Assembly (NCBI GenBank): GCA_021296235.1
Contig: JAGWAS010000007.1
Location: forward strand, 1 to 64,000
Length of the DNA stretch: 64,000 nt
Source: Paracoccaceae bacterium
Lineage (GTDB): Bacteria; Pseudomonadota; Alphaproteobacteria; Rhodobacterales; Rhodobacteraceae
Direction of reading: 5' to 3'
A program made the position numbers and the translations under genes. The notes under the pieces were generated by a model. The model was not told the DNA's origin. It saw only the letters and a program-made list of their open reading frames with translations, and ran no database searches. This document shows positions 1 to 9,550 of the stretch, in pieces (positions within the stretch are counted from its first letter, which is position 1; every line of letters starts with the position of its first letter).

Positions 1-239
1 TTGGGCATCTCGCAGTTTGCAGTGAACTCTTGCTGCAACTGCTTGGTTTCGCCGTCGCCACCGCGACCATTGCATGACAAATGTAAACGACGGAGTGTAT
101 GCCCAATTGAAGGGTTGCTGGGAGGCCTGAACGCAGTACGTGGTTGACGTCGATCGCAAGTATTGACGAATGGATCGCATTGATTCTGTTTTCTACCGAC
201 GTTTGATCGGGTTTCCCGAGGGGTGTATCCCATATTGTT

Positions 240-690
240 GTGATTCACGATTTGAAGAGACGTGGCCTGTCGATCAGTGCGATTGCACGCAATACCGGCC
301 CGGATCGAAAGACGATCCGAACATAACTGAAACGTGGCCTTGAGGGCTCGAGTTACGGTCCGCGTGTGCCGCAAATTCGATTGTTTGAACCATATCAGGT
401 GAAGCTTCGCCGAAGGATCAGCGTCCGGCCTGTCCGGCCGGCGGCTTCGGTGCAAGGCAGGAGAGTTCGGCTTCAACGGTGAAACCGCTGCGGTTGCCGA
501 CTTCGTGCGCAGTTTCCAAAACGATCTTCCGCAGCATTTCGAGAATCGCTTGGAAAAACCGCCCCGCAGGCGGGCCAAAGTTGAATTCGCAGAGGTCACG
601 ACCTGCTTCACCGATGAACCCGGAATCCGCCATAGGCGTCTGCCTGTTTTCGCATTTGCTCGGCAACAGCCACTGGCAGCAGGTTGAACC
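240..690 (+). pseudogene. Decayed IS21-family transposase (istA) fragment
   Basis: Translation from 240 gives an IS21 IstA-like N-terminus (DLKRRGLSISAIARNTG, then DRKTIR) that hits an in-frame TAA at 324-326 and continues as LKRGLEGSSYGPRVPQ. A second piece in the +1 frame from about 454 reads FGFNGETAAVADFVR and then FAEVTTCFTDEPGIRH, the start of the IstA integrase core. A third piece in another frame near 648 reads LLGNSHWQQVE. Three frames and one stop are therefore needed to recover about 150 residues of a protein normally near 500, and no istB follows. The sequence TGTAAACGACGG at 82 could be what is left of the terminal repeat, which is only a guess. The gene is dead. Confidence 0.8.
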
Positions 691-900
691 AAAGCAACCA
701 ACTTCATTCCAACCGCACTTGATTTGAACATTCTTTCTGATAGGCGTCCACTAAGCTCTGATTTCGGACAATTGCCGTTGCATGCAAGATCGATCGAAGA
801 TCAAGGGCTGGTGTTTCGTTGGTTGCCGAAGGTGGTGGCGGCATTGCTCCTTTGCAATTCCGCAACCGGCAGTCGGCCAGTGGCGGAGGAGGGATATTAA
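691..900. other. Spacer upstream of the DMGDH-type gene
   Basis: No gene is seen between the IS remnant and the flavoprotein gene. The only clear element is a strong ribosome binding site, GGAGGAGGG at about 887-895, seven bases before the ATG at 901. Confidence 0.5.
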
Positions 901-3390
901 ATGCAAAGACATGTTCGCGCGGTTGTCGTCGGTGGCGGCGCTGTTGGAACCTCGATCGCCTATCACTTGGCAAAGGCGGGTTGGCAGGACACTGTTCTCC
1001 TTGAGCGCGACGAGTTGACCTCGGGTTCGACCTGGCACGCAGCCGGTCTGCTTCCCTTGTTCAACATGAGCTTTGCCACAAGCCACATTCACGACTATTC
1101 GGTCCGTTTCTACAAGGAGTTGGAAGAGGAAACGGGACTTGATCCGGGTTTCAGCGTGGTCGGAAACCTCAGGATGGCGCAGTCCAGCGAACGCATGGAC
1201 GAATACATGCTCTATGCGACGACCGCCGAGACGGTTGGAATTCCGTATGAGTGGCTATCGCCGCAGGACATCAAATCCCGCTTTCCGCTGGTTCGAACCG
1301 AGGATTTGGTTGGCGCGATCTACCATCCGACTGACGGTTACATAAATCCGGCTGATGTAACCCAAGCAATGGCTAAGGGAGCGCGTCAGCGCGGAGTAGA
1401 AATCCTGCGTCGCCATCAGGTGGAATCGTACAAATGGTCTGGCGAAGAATGGATCGTCAAGGGTTCGATCATGGTCGAACAGGGAGGCAATCTGGTCCGT
1501 TCCGGCCAAGAGTTCGAATTCATGGCGGAGCATGTGGTGACCGCAACCGGCAACCATGCGCAGCGAACCGCGAAGTTGCTGGGGTTGAAGATTCCGGCCG
1601 TTCCGGTTGAGCACCAGTACATTGTAACCGAACCGGACAAGGAACTCGTAAAATGGCGGGAAAACAATCCTGAACACCCTGTCCTTAGGGACGCTGATGC
1701 AAAGTGGTATGTGAGGGAAGAGCGCAAAGGATGGATTCTCGGACCATATGAAAGAGGCGCGCCGGCGCGTTTTGCATATGGAGTTCCGGATTCGTTCCGT
1801 GCGGATTTGTTTCAACTGGATCTTGACCGGATCGAAGATGAATACTCCTCGCTAATCCACAGAATTCCGTCATCGGAAGTTGCAGGGCTTAAGGACGATT
1901 ATAACGGCCCGATCTGTTATACGCCGGATGGAAATCCGCTTGTCGGACCCGCACCCGGACTTCGAAACATGTGGCTGGCCGAGGGGTTTTCCTTCGGCAT
2001 CACCGCTGCCGGAGGCACGGGAAATTACCTTGCCCAGATGATGGTGGAAGGTGAAGCGGAGATCGACATGGCCTCGCTTGATCCCAAGCGCTACGGCGAT
2101 TGGATAACCACGGAGTACGCCTGCCGCAAGAATGAGGAATGCTACGAGCACGTTTACATTCTTCATCACCCTGATGAGGAGAGGGAAGCGTGCCGACCCC
2201 TGCGGACTGCTCCCTGCTATGACCGGTTGAAGGAAAGGGGAGCGCAATTCGGCCAAGTCAATGGTTGGGAGCGCCCCAACTACTTCGCCCCTTCCGGATT
2301 TGACGACCGCGCCTCAAGATCATTCCGCAAGGGAGGTTGGTGGCAGTATGCGGTTGAAGAGGCAATGGCGGTTCGAAACGGGGTCGGGTTGCTTGACGCG
2401 ACTGCCTTTGCCAAGCACCGCATAACCGGACCAGGGGCAACAAGGTTCTTGGACTGGTTCACCTGCAATCGGTTGCCGGGCCACGGTCGCGTCAGTTTGA
2501 CCTATGCGCTGACCCAAGCAGGAACAACCCGAACCGAGTACACGATCGCTCGGCTCGGTGACGATGACTATTACTTGGTTTCTGCCGGAGCGTGGGCTGC
2601 ATATGATCACGATCATTTGGTCAAGACGGCGGAGTCTCGGCGGGAAGAGTTCGGTTGGGTCAATGTTCAGGAGGTTACCAGCCAGTGGGGAGTTTTTGCG
2701 ATTGCCGGACCGGCAGCGCGAGATCTTCTGAAATCCGTTGTCTGCGACGGTAAACCCGAAACAGTGTTTTCGAACCGGCGTTTTCCTTGGCTGGCGGTCA
2801 GGGATTTGGAGATCGGAATGTGCCCGGTCCGAACCATGAGGGTTTCCTACACTGGTTCACTGGGATGGGAACTGCACCATCCGATCGAAATGCAGAACTA
2901 CCTTTTTGATCGGCTGGAGGAAGCGGGAGCGAAGCACTCGCTCAGATTGTTCGGTGCACGCGCGCAGAATTGGATGAGAATGGAAAAGAGCTACCGCGCA
3001 TTTGGCACCGAACTCGGGAGGGACGCAACTCCACTGGAGGGCGGACTGGATCGATTCGTGGACCTCTCCAAGGAATTCTGCGGCAAGGAGGCAATGCTCA
3101 GGACCGGAATTCGCGCAAGATGCGCAACATTTCTCATCAACGGTCCGGAGGATGCATGTCCATGGGGCAGGGAGGCTCTCTATGACGGAACAGAACTGGC
3201 GGGGCGGCTGACATCCGGTGGCTATTCGGTGAATTTCGGCAAGGCCATCGGAATGGGTTACGTCAGGCCCGACCTTGCGGAGCCCGGTGTCAGGCTCAAG
3301 GTCAAGATGTTCAACCAGCTCTGGGATGCCGTTGTTGCCGAGGAAAGCCCCTATGATCCGTCAAATGCACTCTTGCGACAGGACGGCTGA
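901..3390 (+). CDS. FAD-dependent dimethylglycine/sarcosine dehydrogenase-type oxidoreductase (DAO + GcvT domains)
   Basis: 829 residues, the usual length of the dimethylglycine/sarcosine dehydrogenase family. Residues 7-16 hold the FAD-binding glycine motif (G11-G-G13-A-V-G16). The motif STWHAAGL contains His46 at the place where family members bind FAD covalently. The N-terminal half is a DAO-type flavin domain; the C-terminal half (about 430-829) is an aminomethyltransferase (GcvT-like) domain that in this family takes the one-carbon unit to tetrahydrofolate. Expected role: cytosolic oxidative demethylation of an N-methylated amine such as dimethylglycine or sarcosine. The substrate cannot be fixed, and no glycine betaine genes adjoin it. 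The start is supported by a strong GGAGGAGGG site. It converges with the next gene at a distance of 3 bp. Confidence 0.85.
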   Translation: MQRHVRAVVVGGGAVGTSIAYHLAKAGWQDTVLLERDELTSGSTWHAAGLLPLFNMSFATSHIHDYSVRFYKELEEETGLDPGFSVVGNLRMAQSSERMDEYMLYATTAETVGIPYEWLSPQDIKSRFPLVRTEDLVGAIYHPTDGYINPADVTQAMAKGARQRGVEILRRHQVESYKWSGEEWIVKGSIMVEQGGNLVRSGQEFEFMAEHVVTATGNHAQRTAKLLGLKIPAVPVEHQYIVTEPDKELVKWRENNPEHPVLRDADAKWYVREERKGWILGPYERGAPARFAYGVPDSFRADLFQLDLDRIEDEYSSLIHRIPSSEVAGLKDDYNGPICYTPDGNPLVGPAPGLRNMWLAEGFSFGITAAGGTGNYLAQMMVEGEAEIDMASLDPKRYGDWITTEYACRKNEECYEHVYILHHPDEEREACRPLRTAPCYDRLKERGAQFGQVNGWERPNYFAPSGFDDRASRSFRKGGWWQYAVEEAMAVRNGVGLLDATAFAKHRITGPGATRFLDWFTCNRLPGHGRVSLTYALTQAGTTRTEYTIARLGDDDYYLVSAGAWAAYDHDHLVKTAESRREEFGWVNVQEVTSQWGVFAIAGPAARDLLKSVVCDGKPETVFSNRRFPWLAVRDLEIGMCPVRTMRVSYTGSLGWELHHPIEMQNYLFDRLEEAGAKHSLRLFGARAQNWMRMEKSYRAFGTELGRDATPLEGGLDRFVDLSKEFCGKEAMLRTGIRARCATFLINGPEDACPWGREALYDGTELAGRLTSGGYSVNFGKAIGMGYVRPDLAEPGVRLKVKMFNQLWDAVVAEESPYDPSNALLRQDG

Positions 3391-3393
3391 GCC

Positions 3394-4236
3394 TTAACGG
3401 TTTTTGCCGCTTGAGCCGAGTTGCGCCAGAAAGCGGCGAATGAAGTCGACACATTCCGGCTCGTCGAGGAATGGGCAATGACCCCGGTCGGGAACTTCCA
3501 AATAGGAGATGTCCGGTCGCCGCAAACGCATCTTCTCAACTGTCTTGACCGAAAGAAGGTCTGAATTCGCACCCCGGATCAATCCAACCGGGATGCCGTC
3601 GAGCGCGTCAAAATGGGGCCACAGGTCTGCCGGGTCTCCGGTCAGGGAAGAAAGAACCGCGTCCCGCAGCCTTGGGTCGTAATTCAGCCTGGGCCTGCCG
3701 TCCTCAAATGTGTAGCGGCACCTGCATTCCTCAATCCAACGCTCGTGCGGCACGTTGGCGAAGCCGATGGCATTGGCCTCTGTGTTTCTTGCCGTTTCCT
3801 CAAGTGAAGCGGATGCAGGTTGGCGGCCCAAATATTCGGCAATTCGGTCAAGTCCGGGTATTTCGAGATCAGGGCCAATGTCGTTGAGAATTACTCCTGA
3901 AAGTCGATCCCTTTTGGTTGCCGCCATGACCATTGCGACGATTCCACCGCGTGACGTGCCAAGAATCGGAACTGAGTTCAGGCTTAGATGATCAAGGAGC
4001 TCCACCGCGTCCTTCGCCTCGATTGCCGGGTTGTAGTTGTGGAAATTCTGATCCCGGTCGGAGCGGCCACGACCTCGGTAATCCGGCCGTATGATTCGAA
4101 ATTCGGGAAGGCGAGCCGACATTGCCTCAAAATCGGCGGAATTGCGCGTCAGCCCGGCAAGGCAAAGCAGGGCAGGACCGGTGCCTTCGTCGTGAAAGGC
4201 GATGCGGAGTCCGTCCGAAGCGGTAAAGTACTTCAC
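3394..4236 (-). CDS. Alpha/beta hydrolase
   Basis: About 280 residues from a GTG at 4236 whose codon overlaps the stop of the upstream dehalogenase gene (GTGA); this start gives the domain its normal beginning, VKYFTASDGLRIAFHDEG. The nucleophile elbow is G-T-S-R-G-G, so serine is the nucleophile. An oxyanion-loop region (LCLAGLTRNSADF) and a C-terminal His in DRGHCPFLDEPE complete a plausible Ser-Asp-His triad. Fold and hydrolase activity are well supported; the substrate is unknown. Translational coupling to an L-2-haloacid dehalogenase suggests a role in the same pathway, perhaps cleaving a haloacid or hydroxyacid ester, but that is inference. Confidence 0.85.
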   Translation of the reverse strand: MKYFTASDGLRIAFHDEGTGPALLCLAGLTRNSADFEAMSARLPEFRIIRPDYRGRGRSDRDQNFHNYNPAIEAKDAVELLDHLSLNSVPILGTSRGGIVAMVMAATKRDRLSGVILNDIGPDLEIPGLDRIAEYLGRQPASASLEETARNTEANAIGFANVPHERWIEECRCRYTFEDGRPRLNYDPRLRDAVLSSLTGDPADLWPHFDALDGIPVGLIRGANSDLLSVKTVEKMRLRRPDISYLEVPDRGHCPFLDEPECVDFIRRFLAQLGSSGKNR

Positions 4237-4916
4237 TTCTGACTTCCCGCAAATTGGGGAATCCCGGTCAAATCGCAAACAACCGCATGCGGCTTCCATG
4301 GCAGCCTTTCGATCGGTTCATCATTTCGGTTCACCCAAATGGATCTGAACCCGAAACCGGCTGCTGCCGCAGCATCCCAGCCATTGGACGAAACAAATAG
4401 GATTTCTGCCGGTGTGCAACGGAAGTGGGCGGTTGCAAGTTTGTAGACCGAGTGATTGGGTTTGAATACACCAACCTCTTCGACGCTGAGCAATGCACCC
4501 ACAAGTTCGGTGAGGTCCGCGGCATCAACCGCCGCCCTCAGCATTTCGGGTGTTCCGTTGGAAAGTATGGCGACCGCATGTCCGGCACGTTTGAGTTCGC
4601 TCAACATTCCGTGAACCTCCGGAAACGCAGAGAGTTGCCAGTAGAGGTCAAGCAACCTCTCACGCAGCACATCGTCGCCCGCAAGGCCTGCGGCATCCAT
4701 CGCCCAGTCGAGTGAGTCGCACGTTACCTGCCAAAAATCGGCGTGAGCGCCGGTTACGGCTCTTAGCCACGTGTAGGATAACTGCTTTATCCGCCAGTTG
4801 GCGGCCACTGTCCGCCAAGATTCCGATAACCGTTCATTGCCCGGCTCTGCCGCAGCCTGCCGAGCTGCTGCGGCGACATCGAACAGAGTCCCGTAAGCGT
4901 CAAAAGCGCAATGCAT
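4233..4916 (-). CDS. (S)-2-haloacid dehalogenase (haloacid dehalogenase type II)
   Basis: 227 residues, HAD superfamily, expected to convert L-2-haloacids to D-2-hydroxyacids plus halide in the cytoplasm. All residues known from L-2-haloacid dehalogenases appear in register: nucleophile Asp6 and Thr10 in FDAYGTLFD, Arg42 in NWRIKQLSYTW, Ser119-Asn120 in ILSNGTPEM, Lys152 in FKPNHSVYK, Tyr158, Ser177/Asn178 and Asp181 in VSSNGWDA. A generic HAD phosphatase would not carry the WRxKQLxYTW element, so the type II assignment is firm, although actual halogen substrates are unproven. First gene of a two-gene operon with the alpha/beta hydrolase. Confidence 0.9.
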   Translation of the reverse strand: MHCAFDAYGTLFDVAAAARQAAAEPGNERLSESWRTVAANWRIKQLSYTWLRAVTGAHADFWQVTCDSLDWAMDAAGLAGDDVLRERLLDLYWQLSAFPEVHGMLSELKRAGHAVAILSNGTPEMLRAAVDAADLTELVGALLSVEEVGVFKPNHSVYKLATAHFRCTPAEILFVSSNGWDAAAAAGFGFRSIWVNRNDEPIERLPWKPHAVVCDLTGIPQFAGSQK

Positions 4917-5070
4917 GCCGTTTCCGTTCAGGTGTTGGTCGCGATGAAGGTTTCGTAGCCCGCGCCTCAGTAATTGACAACCGGGTTGCGGGGGGCGAAA
5001 GTGGCCTTGATTTCAGGGTTGCCGGTCAATTGGGAATGAGCGACCGAAGAGTGACGAAAGGATTGCTGAC

Positions 5071-5451
5071 ATGGGTGGAATGAACGGAAAGGTCATCTGG
5101 TCCGAGTTGATGACGCGCGACTACGAGGCCGCCAAGGCATACTTTGCTGACGTGTTGGGATGGACATACAAGGACATGGAAGGCATGGGCGGGCGTTACA
5201 CCATTGCGCATCTTGGCGAGGAACCAGTGGCGGGAATTGGAGATTCGGTTGCCATGAATCTGCCGGATGAAATTCCCTCGCACTGGATGACCTATATCGC
5301 CGTCGACGATATTGATTCCGCTGTCGAAAGGACCGAAGCGGCTGGCGGCACCGTAAAGAACAAGCCGTTCGACGTTCCTGGAGTCGGGAAGATCGCCATT
5401 GTTGCCGACCCGTCGGGAGCCGTGTTCGGATTCACCCAGCCGATCGACTAA
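5071..5451 (+). CDS. VOC (glyoxalase/bleomycin-resistance) family protein
   Basis: 126 residues making a two-repeat vicinal-oxygen-chelate domain: an N-terminal module (VIWSELMTRDYEAAKAYFAD, then VLGW) and a C-terminal module with the typical AIVADPSGAVFGF strand. Family members bind metals or small ligands and include lyases, dioxygenases and resistance proteins; nothing here selects one. It resembles the stand-alone VOC proteins common in soil and marine bacteria. The start ATG at 5071 has an AAAGGA site 8 bases upstream; an internal ATG at 5080 is the alternative. Its stop overlaps the convergent fabI by 4 bp. Confidence 0.8.
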   Translation: MGGMNGKVIWSELMTRDYEAAKAYFADVLGWTYKDMEGMGGRYTIAHLGEEPVAGIGDSVAMNLPDEIPSHWMTYIAVDDIDSAVERTEAAGGTVKNKPFDVPGVGKIAIVADPSGAVFGFTQPID

Positions 5452-6242
5452 ATCTGTTCGGGTTGCGGCATTCCGAGGATGTGAAAACCTCCGTCAACAG
5501 CGATGATCTCGCCGGTGGTGCAACTGGCATGGTTTGAGGCAAGATAAGCGGCGGTGCCGCCGATCGCCTCCAAGGTTGCATTGGCGCGGAGTGGCGAATT
5601 TGACTCCGTATGACGGAAGGTGTTGCGGGCCCCCCTGATTGCGGCTCCGGCCAGCGTCTTCATTGGTCCGGGGCTGACTGCATTGACGCGAATCCCTTCC
5701 GGCCCCAGATCATTGGCAAGGTATCGAACCGTGGATTCCAATGCCGCTTTGGCAACACCCATGACATTGTAATATGGAACCACCCGGTTTGAGCCCTGAA
5801 ATGTTACGGTCAAGATTGATCCGCCGTTGCTCATCAGCGGTCGGGCCCGCCTCGCCAGATCAATGAGTGAATAGCATGAAACGTCAAGGGACAGCGTGAA
5901 ATTGTCCCGACTTGTATCAATGAACCGCCCATTCAGCTCCATCCGATCCGAATAGGCAATGGCGTGCACCAGCACGTCAAGGCGGCCCCACTCGTCCGAT
6001 ATTGCCCCAAACAGTTTGTCGAGCGTTTCCGAATTTTTCACGTCGGCGTGTTCAATGATCTTTGCGTCCACCTTACCGCCCAAGGGTTCGACCCGCTTTC
6101 TGATCGATTCGTTCTGATAGGTGAGCGCCAGATCGGCACCTTCCGCATGCATGGCCTTTGCGATTCCCCAAGCAATGGAGCGCTCATTTGCGATCCCGAG
6201 CACCAACGCCTTTTTTCCGGAAAGCAGCAATTTGAATCTCAA
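5448..6242 (-). CDS. fabI: Enoyl-[acyl-carrier-protein] reductase (NADH), FabI
   Basis: 264 residues, a short-chain dehydrogenase fold with the FabI-specific cofactor loop [17 protein letters not shown] and the catalytic Tyr-x6-Lys pair (Y158 and K165) in [12 protein letters not shown]. It performs the last reduction of each fatty acid elongation round. At the position of the second E. coli active-site tyrosine there is Phe (VTFQGSNR), which I recall from other alphaproteobacterial FabI proteins too. The ATG overlaps the fabB stop (ATGA), so it is translationally coupled as last gene of fabA-fabB-fabI. Triclosan-type inhibitors target this class. Confidence 0.95.
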   Translation of the reverse strand: MRFKLLLSGKKALVLGIANERSIAWGIAKAMHAEGADLALTYQNESIRKRVEPLGGKVDAKIIEHADVKNSETLDKLFGAISDEWGRLDVLVHAIAYSDRMELNGRFIDTSRDNFTLSLDVSCYSLIDLARRARPLMSNGGSILTVTFQGSNRVVPYYNVMGVAKAALESTVRYLANDLGPEGIRVNAVSPGPMKTLAGAAIRGARNTFRHTESNSPLRANATLEAIGGTAAYLASNHASCTTGEIIAVDGGFHILGMPQPEQI

Positions 6243-7465
6243 CCGTTGAAAGCGCTGAGCGCAAGGGTTGCATTTGTTCCGCCAAACCCGAAGCTGTTGG
6301 AAAGTGCAGTGTCGATGTCAACATCCTCGACCGTTTCCGTGGCAATTTCTCCGGGCATGATATCCTCATCCAACTGGAACACATTGGCGGACCCGGCGAT
6401 GAACCGACCCTCCATCATCAAGAGGGTATAGATGGCCTCGTGAACGCCCGCGGCACCGAGCGAATGGCCAGTCAGCGACTTTGTCGAACTAATGGGTGGC
6501 GCGGCACCATCGCCGAATATTCGCCGAATTGCCTCAACCTCCACAACATCACCGGCCTTGGTTGAGGTGCCGTGAGCGTTGATGTATCCGACGCTGCGGT
6601 TGCCGGTTCCGGACAATGCCTGACGCATGGCCCGTTCACCTCCTTCGCCCGAAGGCGCAACCATGTCAAATCCATCCGAAGTGGCTCCGTAGCCGGTTAT
6701 TTCGGCATAGATTTTTGTCCCTCTTGCCTGGGCTCGCGAGAGTTCCTCCAACACCAAAACCCCGGCACCTCCGGCTATTACGAACCCGTCACGATCCTTG
6801 TCAAAGGCACGGGAGGCGACTTCCGGCGTGTCATTGTATCTTGAACTCAGGGCATTCATGGCATCGAAGAGACAGGAAAGGGTCCAATCGACCTCCTCGC
6901 CGCCGCCGGCGAACACGATGTCCTGATTTCCGAACTTGATCTGTTCCGCTGCATTGCCAATGCAATGGGCCGAGGTCGCACAAGCGGAGGTAATTGAGTA
7001 GCTGATGCCCTTGATCCTGAAGGGAGTGGCCAGACATGCCGAATTGGTCGATGACATGCAGCGCGTAACCATCAGGGGCCCCATTTTTCTGGGACTTCCC
7101 TTCTCCTTCACAGCTCGGTGGGCGAGGTAGAAATTCGATGTCGACGGACCGCCCGACCCCATGATCATCCCGGTCCGTTCATTCGAAACCTCCTCGTCAC
7201 TCAGTCCCGAATCTGCAATTGCCTGCCGCATCGCAATGTAATTGTAAGCCGCACCGGGGCCCATGAAACGCAACTGGCGCTTGTCAAGATGGTCTTCAAG
7301 GACAATGTCCGGAATCCCATGCACGCGGCTTCGGAAGTTATTGGCCGCATATTCGTCGGAAAAAGTGATCCCCGACTTTCCGGTCCGGAGTGAGGCGGAC
7401 ACTTCATTCTTGTTGATTCCGATCGGCGAAACTATGCCAATCCCCGTTATCGCTACGCGCCGCAT
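6239..7465 (-). CDS. fabB: Beta-ketoacyl-ACP synthase I, FabB
   Basis: 408 residues, thiolase fold. The catalytic Cys162 lies in [15 protein letters not shown], and the two histidines are in [11 protein letters not shown] and [12 protein letters not shown], the Cys-His-His set of elongating ketosynthases. The TSxxGD segment, the length and the fabA neighbour point to FabB rather than FabF. FabB extends the cis-3-decenoyl-ACP made by FabA, committing carbon to unsaturated fatty acids. It lies 26 bp downstream of fabA and overlaps fabI by 4 bp. Confidence 0.95.
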   Translation of the reverse strand: MRRVAITGIGIVSPIGINKNEVSASLRTGKSGITFSDEYAANNFRSRVHGIPDIVLEDHLDKRQLRFMGPGAAYNYIAMRQAIADSGLSDEEVSNERTGMIMGSGGPSTSNFYLAHRAVKEKGSPRKMGPLMVTRCMSSTNSACLATPFRIKGISYSITSACATSAHCIGNAAEQIKFGNQDIVFAGGGEEVDWTLSCLFDAMNALSSRYNDTPEVASRAFDKDRDGFVIAGGAGVLVLEELSRAQARGTKIYAEITGYGATSDGFDMVAPSGEGGERAMRQALSGTGNRSVGYINAHGTSTKAGDVVEVEAIRRIFGDGAAPPISSTKSLTGHSLGAAGVHEAIYTLLMMEGRFIAGSANVFQLDEDIMPGEIATETVEDVDIDTALSNSFGFGGTNATLALSAFNG

Positions 7466-7491
7466 TAGCGCACCTCTCTGTTGGTGCCGAA

Positions 7492-8001
7492 CTATTGTTC
7501 TGAAAACAGCCCGACCTTCATTGCCGTGGTTCGGTAGATTTCCTTTCCGTCCGCAATCATGCGTCCGTCGGCAACGCCGAGCTTCAGCTTCCTGTTGATG
7601 ACCCTCGTGAAGTCAACGATGTAGGTCAGGAGTTTGCAATTCGGAGTAACCATGTCGGAAAACTTCACCTCGGAAACCCCAAGTGCCCGGCCCCTTCCGG
7701 GCAATCCTCGCCATCCAAGGTTGAAGCCCGTTAGTTGCCACAATGCATCAAGCCCAAGACAACCAGGCATCACCGGGTCGCCCTGAAAGTGACAGGAAAA
7801 GAACCAGTGGTCTGGCTTGATGTCGAATTCTGCGATGGCGTGTCCCTGTCCGTGGATGCCGCCATTGTCCGAGACCTCGGTTACGCGATCAAACATGAGC
7901 ATCGGCGGCAGCGGCAACTGGGCGTTGCCATGCCCGAACAATTCGCCGCGAGCGCACTTCAGCAGGCCTTCATAATCAAACTGCGATGGAAATTGCGGCA
8001 T
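7492..8001 (-). CDS. fabA: 3-hydroxydecanoyl-ACP dehydratase/isomerase, FabA
   Basis: 169 residues from the ATG at 8001 (start [14 protein letters not shown]), matching the roughly 171-residue family; a longer open frame to 8106 adds a tail not seen in FabA. Family hallmarks are [20 protein letters not shown], the catalytic His in [14 protein letters not shown] and the catalytic Asp in LGLDALWQL. The enzyme dehydrates 3-hydroxydecanoyl-ACP and isomerises the product, starting anaerobic-type unsaturated fatty acid synthesis. A GGAA-rich site (GGAACAGAAAAG) precedes the start. In many alphaproteobacteria this gene sits divergent from irr; here about 4.8 kb separates them. Confidence 0.95.
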   Translation of the reverse strand: MPQFPSQFDYEGLLKCARGELFGHGNAQLPLPPMLMFDRVTEVSDNGGIHGQGHAIAEFDIKPDHWFFSCHFQGDPVMPGCLGLDALWQLTGFNLGWRGLPGRGRALGVSEVKFSDMVTPNCKLLTYIVDFTRVINRKLKLGVADGRMIADGKEIYRTTAMKVGLFSEQ

Positions 8002-8185
8002 CTTTTCTGTTCCGGTCCGCCAGATTTCGGTCAGTTCAGTATCATTCAAAGTTGTCGATAGGCAATAGTTTCGCGTGTGAACGTCAGTTGAGCGGGCAGG
8101 AGCCAATGCAGCGTTCCCGGCTCCCGTTTGCGGGCAGTCCGGAAATGCAGGTTTGCCGCCGGGGTCGGAAGGTGTCCCGGTTCAA

Positions 8186-9550
8186 TCACCTCGTGATGAT
8201 CTCAGGTCCCATCAGTTTTGTCGGCAGGAAGGTTGAAATTGCCGGAACATAGGTGACAATTATCAGGAATGCGAAGAGCACCCCAAGAAATGGAAGCGCG
8301 GCCCTTACGATCCGCGTCAGCGGCATTCCGGTGATTCCCGATGTTACAAACAGGTTCAGCCCGACCGGCGGCGTGATCATGCCGATTTCCATGTTGACGA
8401 CCATGATGATCCCGAGATGAATCGGATCAATACCCAACTCGATTGCTATCGGAAAAACCAGCGGCGCAACGATAACGAGCAGCCCTGACGGTTCCATGAA
8501 CTGACCGCCGACCAGAAGGATTGCGTTCACGGTTATCAGAAATGCGATCGGGCCCAAGCCGGCGGCAAGTATCACATTCGTTATCTGCTGGGGAATCTGT
8601 TCTTCGGTCAGTACATGCTTGAGGATCAGCGCGTTTGCTATGACGAACAGCAGCGTAACGGTAAGACGGCCCGCCTGAAACAGCGTTTGCCTGGTGTCCG
8701 GGTGGGTGAATACGGTGAGCAGGGCCTGCGGTCTTGCCAAAAGGCTCTCACCTTGTGCCGCAAGGGGGCCCATGTCGCGGTAGACGAAGTTGGACACAAG
8801 AAACGCATAGACTGCGGCGACGGCGGCAGCTTCGGTCGGCGTGAAGACGCCCCTATAGATACCACCCAGAATGATGACGATAAGGAAAAGACCCCATCCC
8901 GCTTCCCTTCCCGATACAACGATTTCCCTGAAACCCTGCCAATTCCCCTTCGGCAAGTTCTTCACCCTTGCGATGATGTAGATTGCGGCCATCAGCATCA
9001 TTCCGGCCAGAAGTCCTGGAATCACGCCGGCAATGAACATTCTGCCCACTGATACGTTCACGGATGCTGCGTAAACGACCATAACAATGGAAGGAGGAAT
9101 CAGGATGCCAAGCGTTCCCGCATTGCAGATTACGCCGGCGGCAAATTCCTTCGAGTAGCCAACTTGACGCATGCCGGCGATGACAATGGACCCAATTGCA
9201 ACAACCGTCGCCGGGGATGAACCGGAAAGAGCAGCAAAGATCATGCAGGCGAACACGCCGGCAATGGCCAATCCACCGGGAAGGTGGCCGACGCAGGCAA
9301 TTGAAAAGCGGATGATGCGTTGCGCCACGCCTCCGGTTGTCATGAATGCCGACGCCAGAATGAAGAAGGGGATGGCAAGCAGGGTGTAGTGTCCCACGAA
9401 GGCGGAGAACATGGTCTGGGCAACCGACGCCAGTGAACTGTCGGAATACAGCAGCAGGAACACTATTGAGGAAAATCCGAGAGAGATGGCGATTGGGACC
9501 CCGATGATCATCAGCCCGATGATCATGGCGAACAGCAGCGCAACTTCCAT
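8186..9550 (-). CDS. dctM: TRAP transporter large permease, DctM family
   Basis: 454 residues, very hydrophobic with about a dozen membrane segments, and family motifs such as GVIPGLLAGMMLMA, IPPSIVMVVYA and MITPPVGLNLFV. This is the ion-coupled large subunit of a tripartite ATP-independent periplasmic transporter. An unusual feature is a hydrophilic insertion of about 40 residues in the middle (roughly 250-290, MGPLAAQGESLLARPQALLT) linking the two repeats. The ATG shares one base with the dctQ stop (TGATG). With dctQ and dctP it makes a complete importer on the minus strand. Confidence 0.92.
   Translation of the reverse strand: MEVALLFAMIIGLMIIGVPIAISLGFSSIVFLLLYSDSSLASVAQTMFSAFVGHYTLLAIPFFILASAFMTTGGVAQRIIRFSIACVGHLPGGLAIAGVFACMIFAALSGSSPATVVAIGSIVIAGMRQVGYSKEFAAGVICNAGTLGILIPPSIVMVVYAASVNVSVGRMFIAGVIPGLLAGMMLMAAIYIIARVKNLPKGNWQGFREIVVSGREAGWGLFLIVIILGGIYRGVFTPTEAAAVAAVYAFLVSNFVYRDMGPLAAQGESLLARPQALLTVFTHPDTRQTLFQAGRLTVTLLFVIANALILKHVLTEEQIPQQITNVILAAGLGPIAFLITVNAILLVGGQFMEPSGLLVIVAPLVFPIAIELGIDPIHLGIIMVVNMEIGMITPPVGLNLFVTSGITGMPLTRIVRAALPFLGVLFAFLIIVTYVPAISTFLPTKLMGPEIITR

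Noticed and set aside
1255-1815. Long minus-strand open frame of 186 codons inside the DMGDH-type gene
   Set aside because: It is antisense to a well-supported gene, has no recognisable domain and no ribosome binding site.
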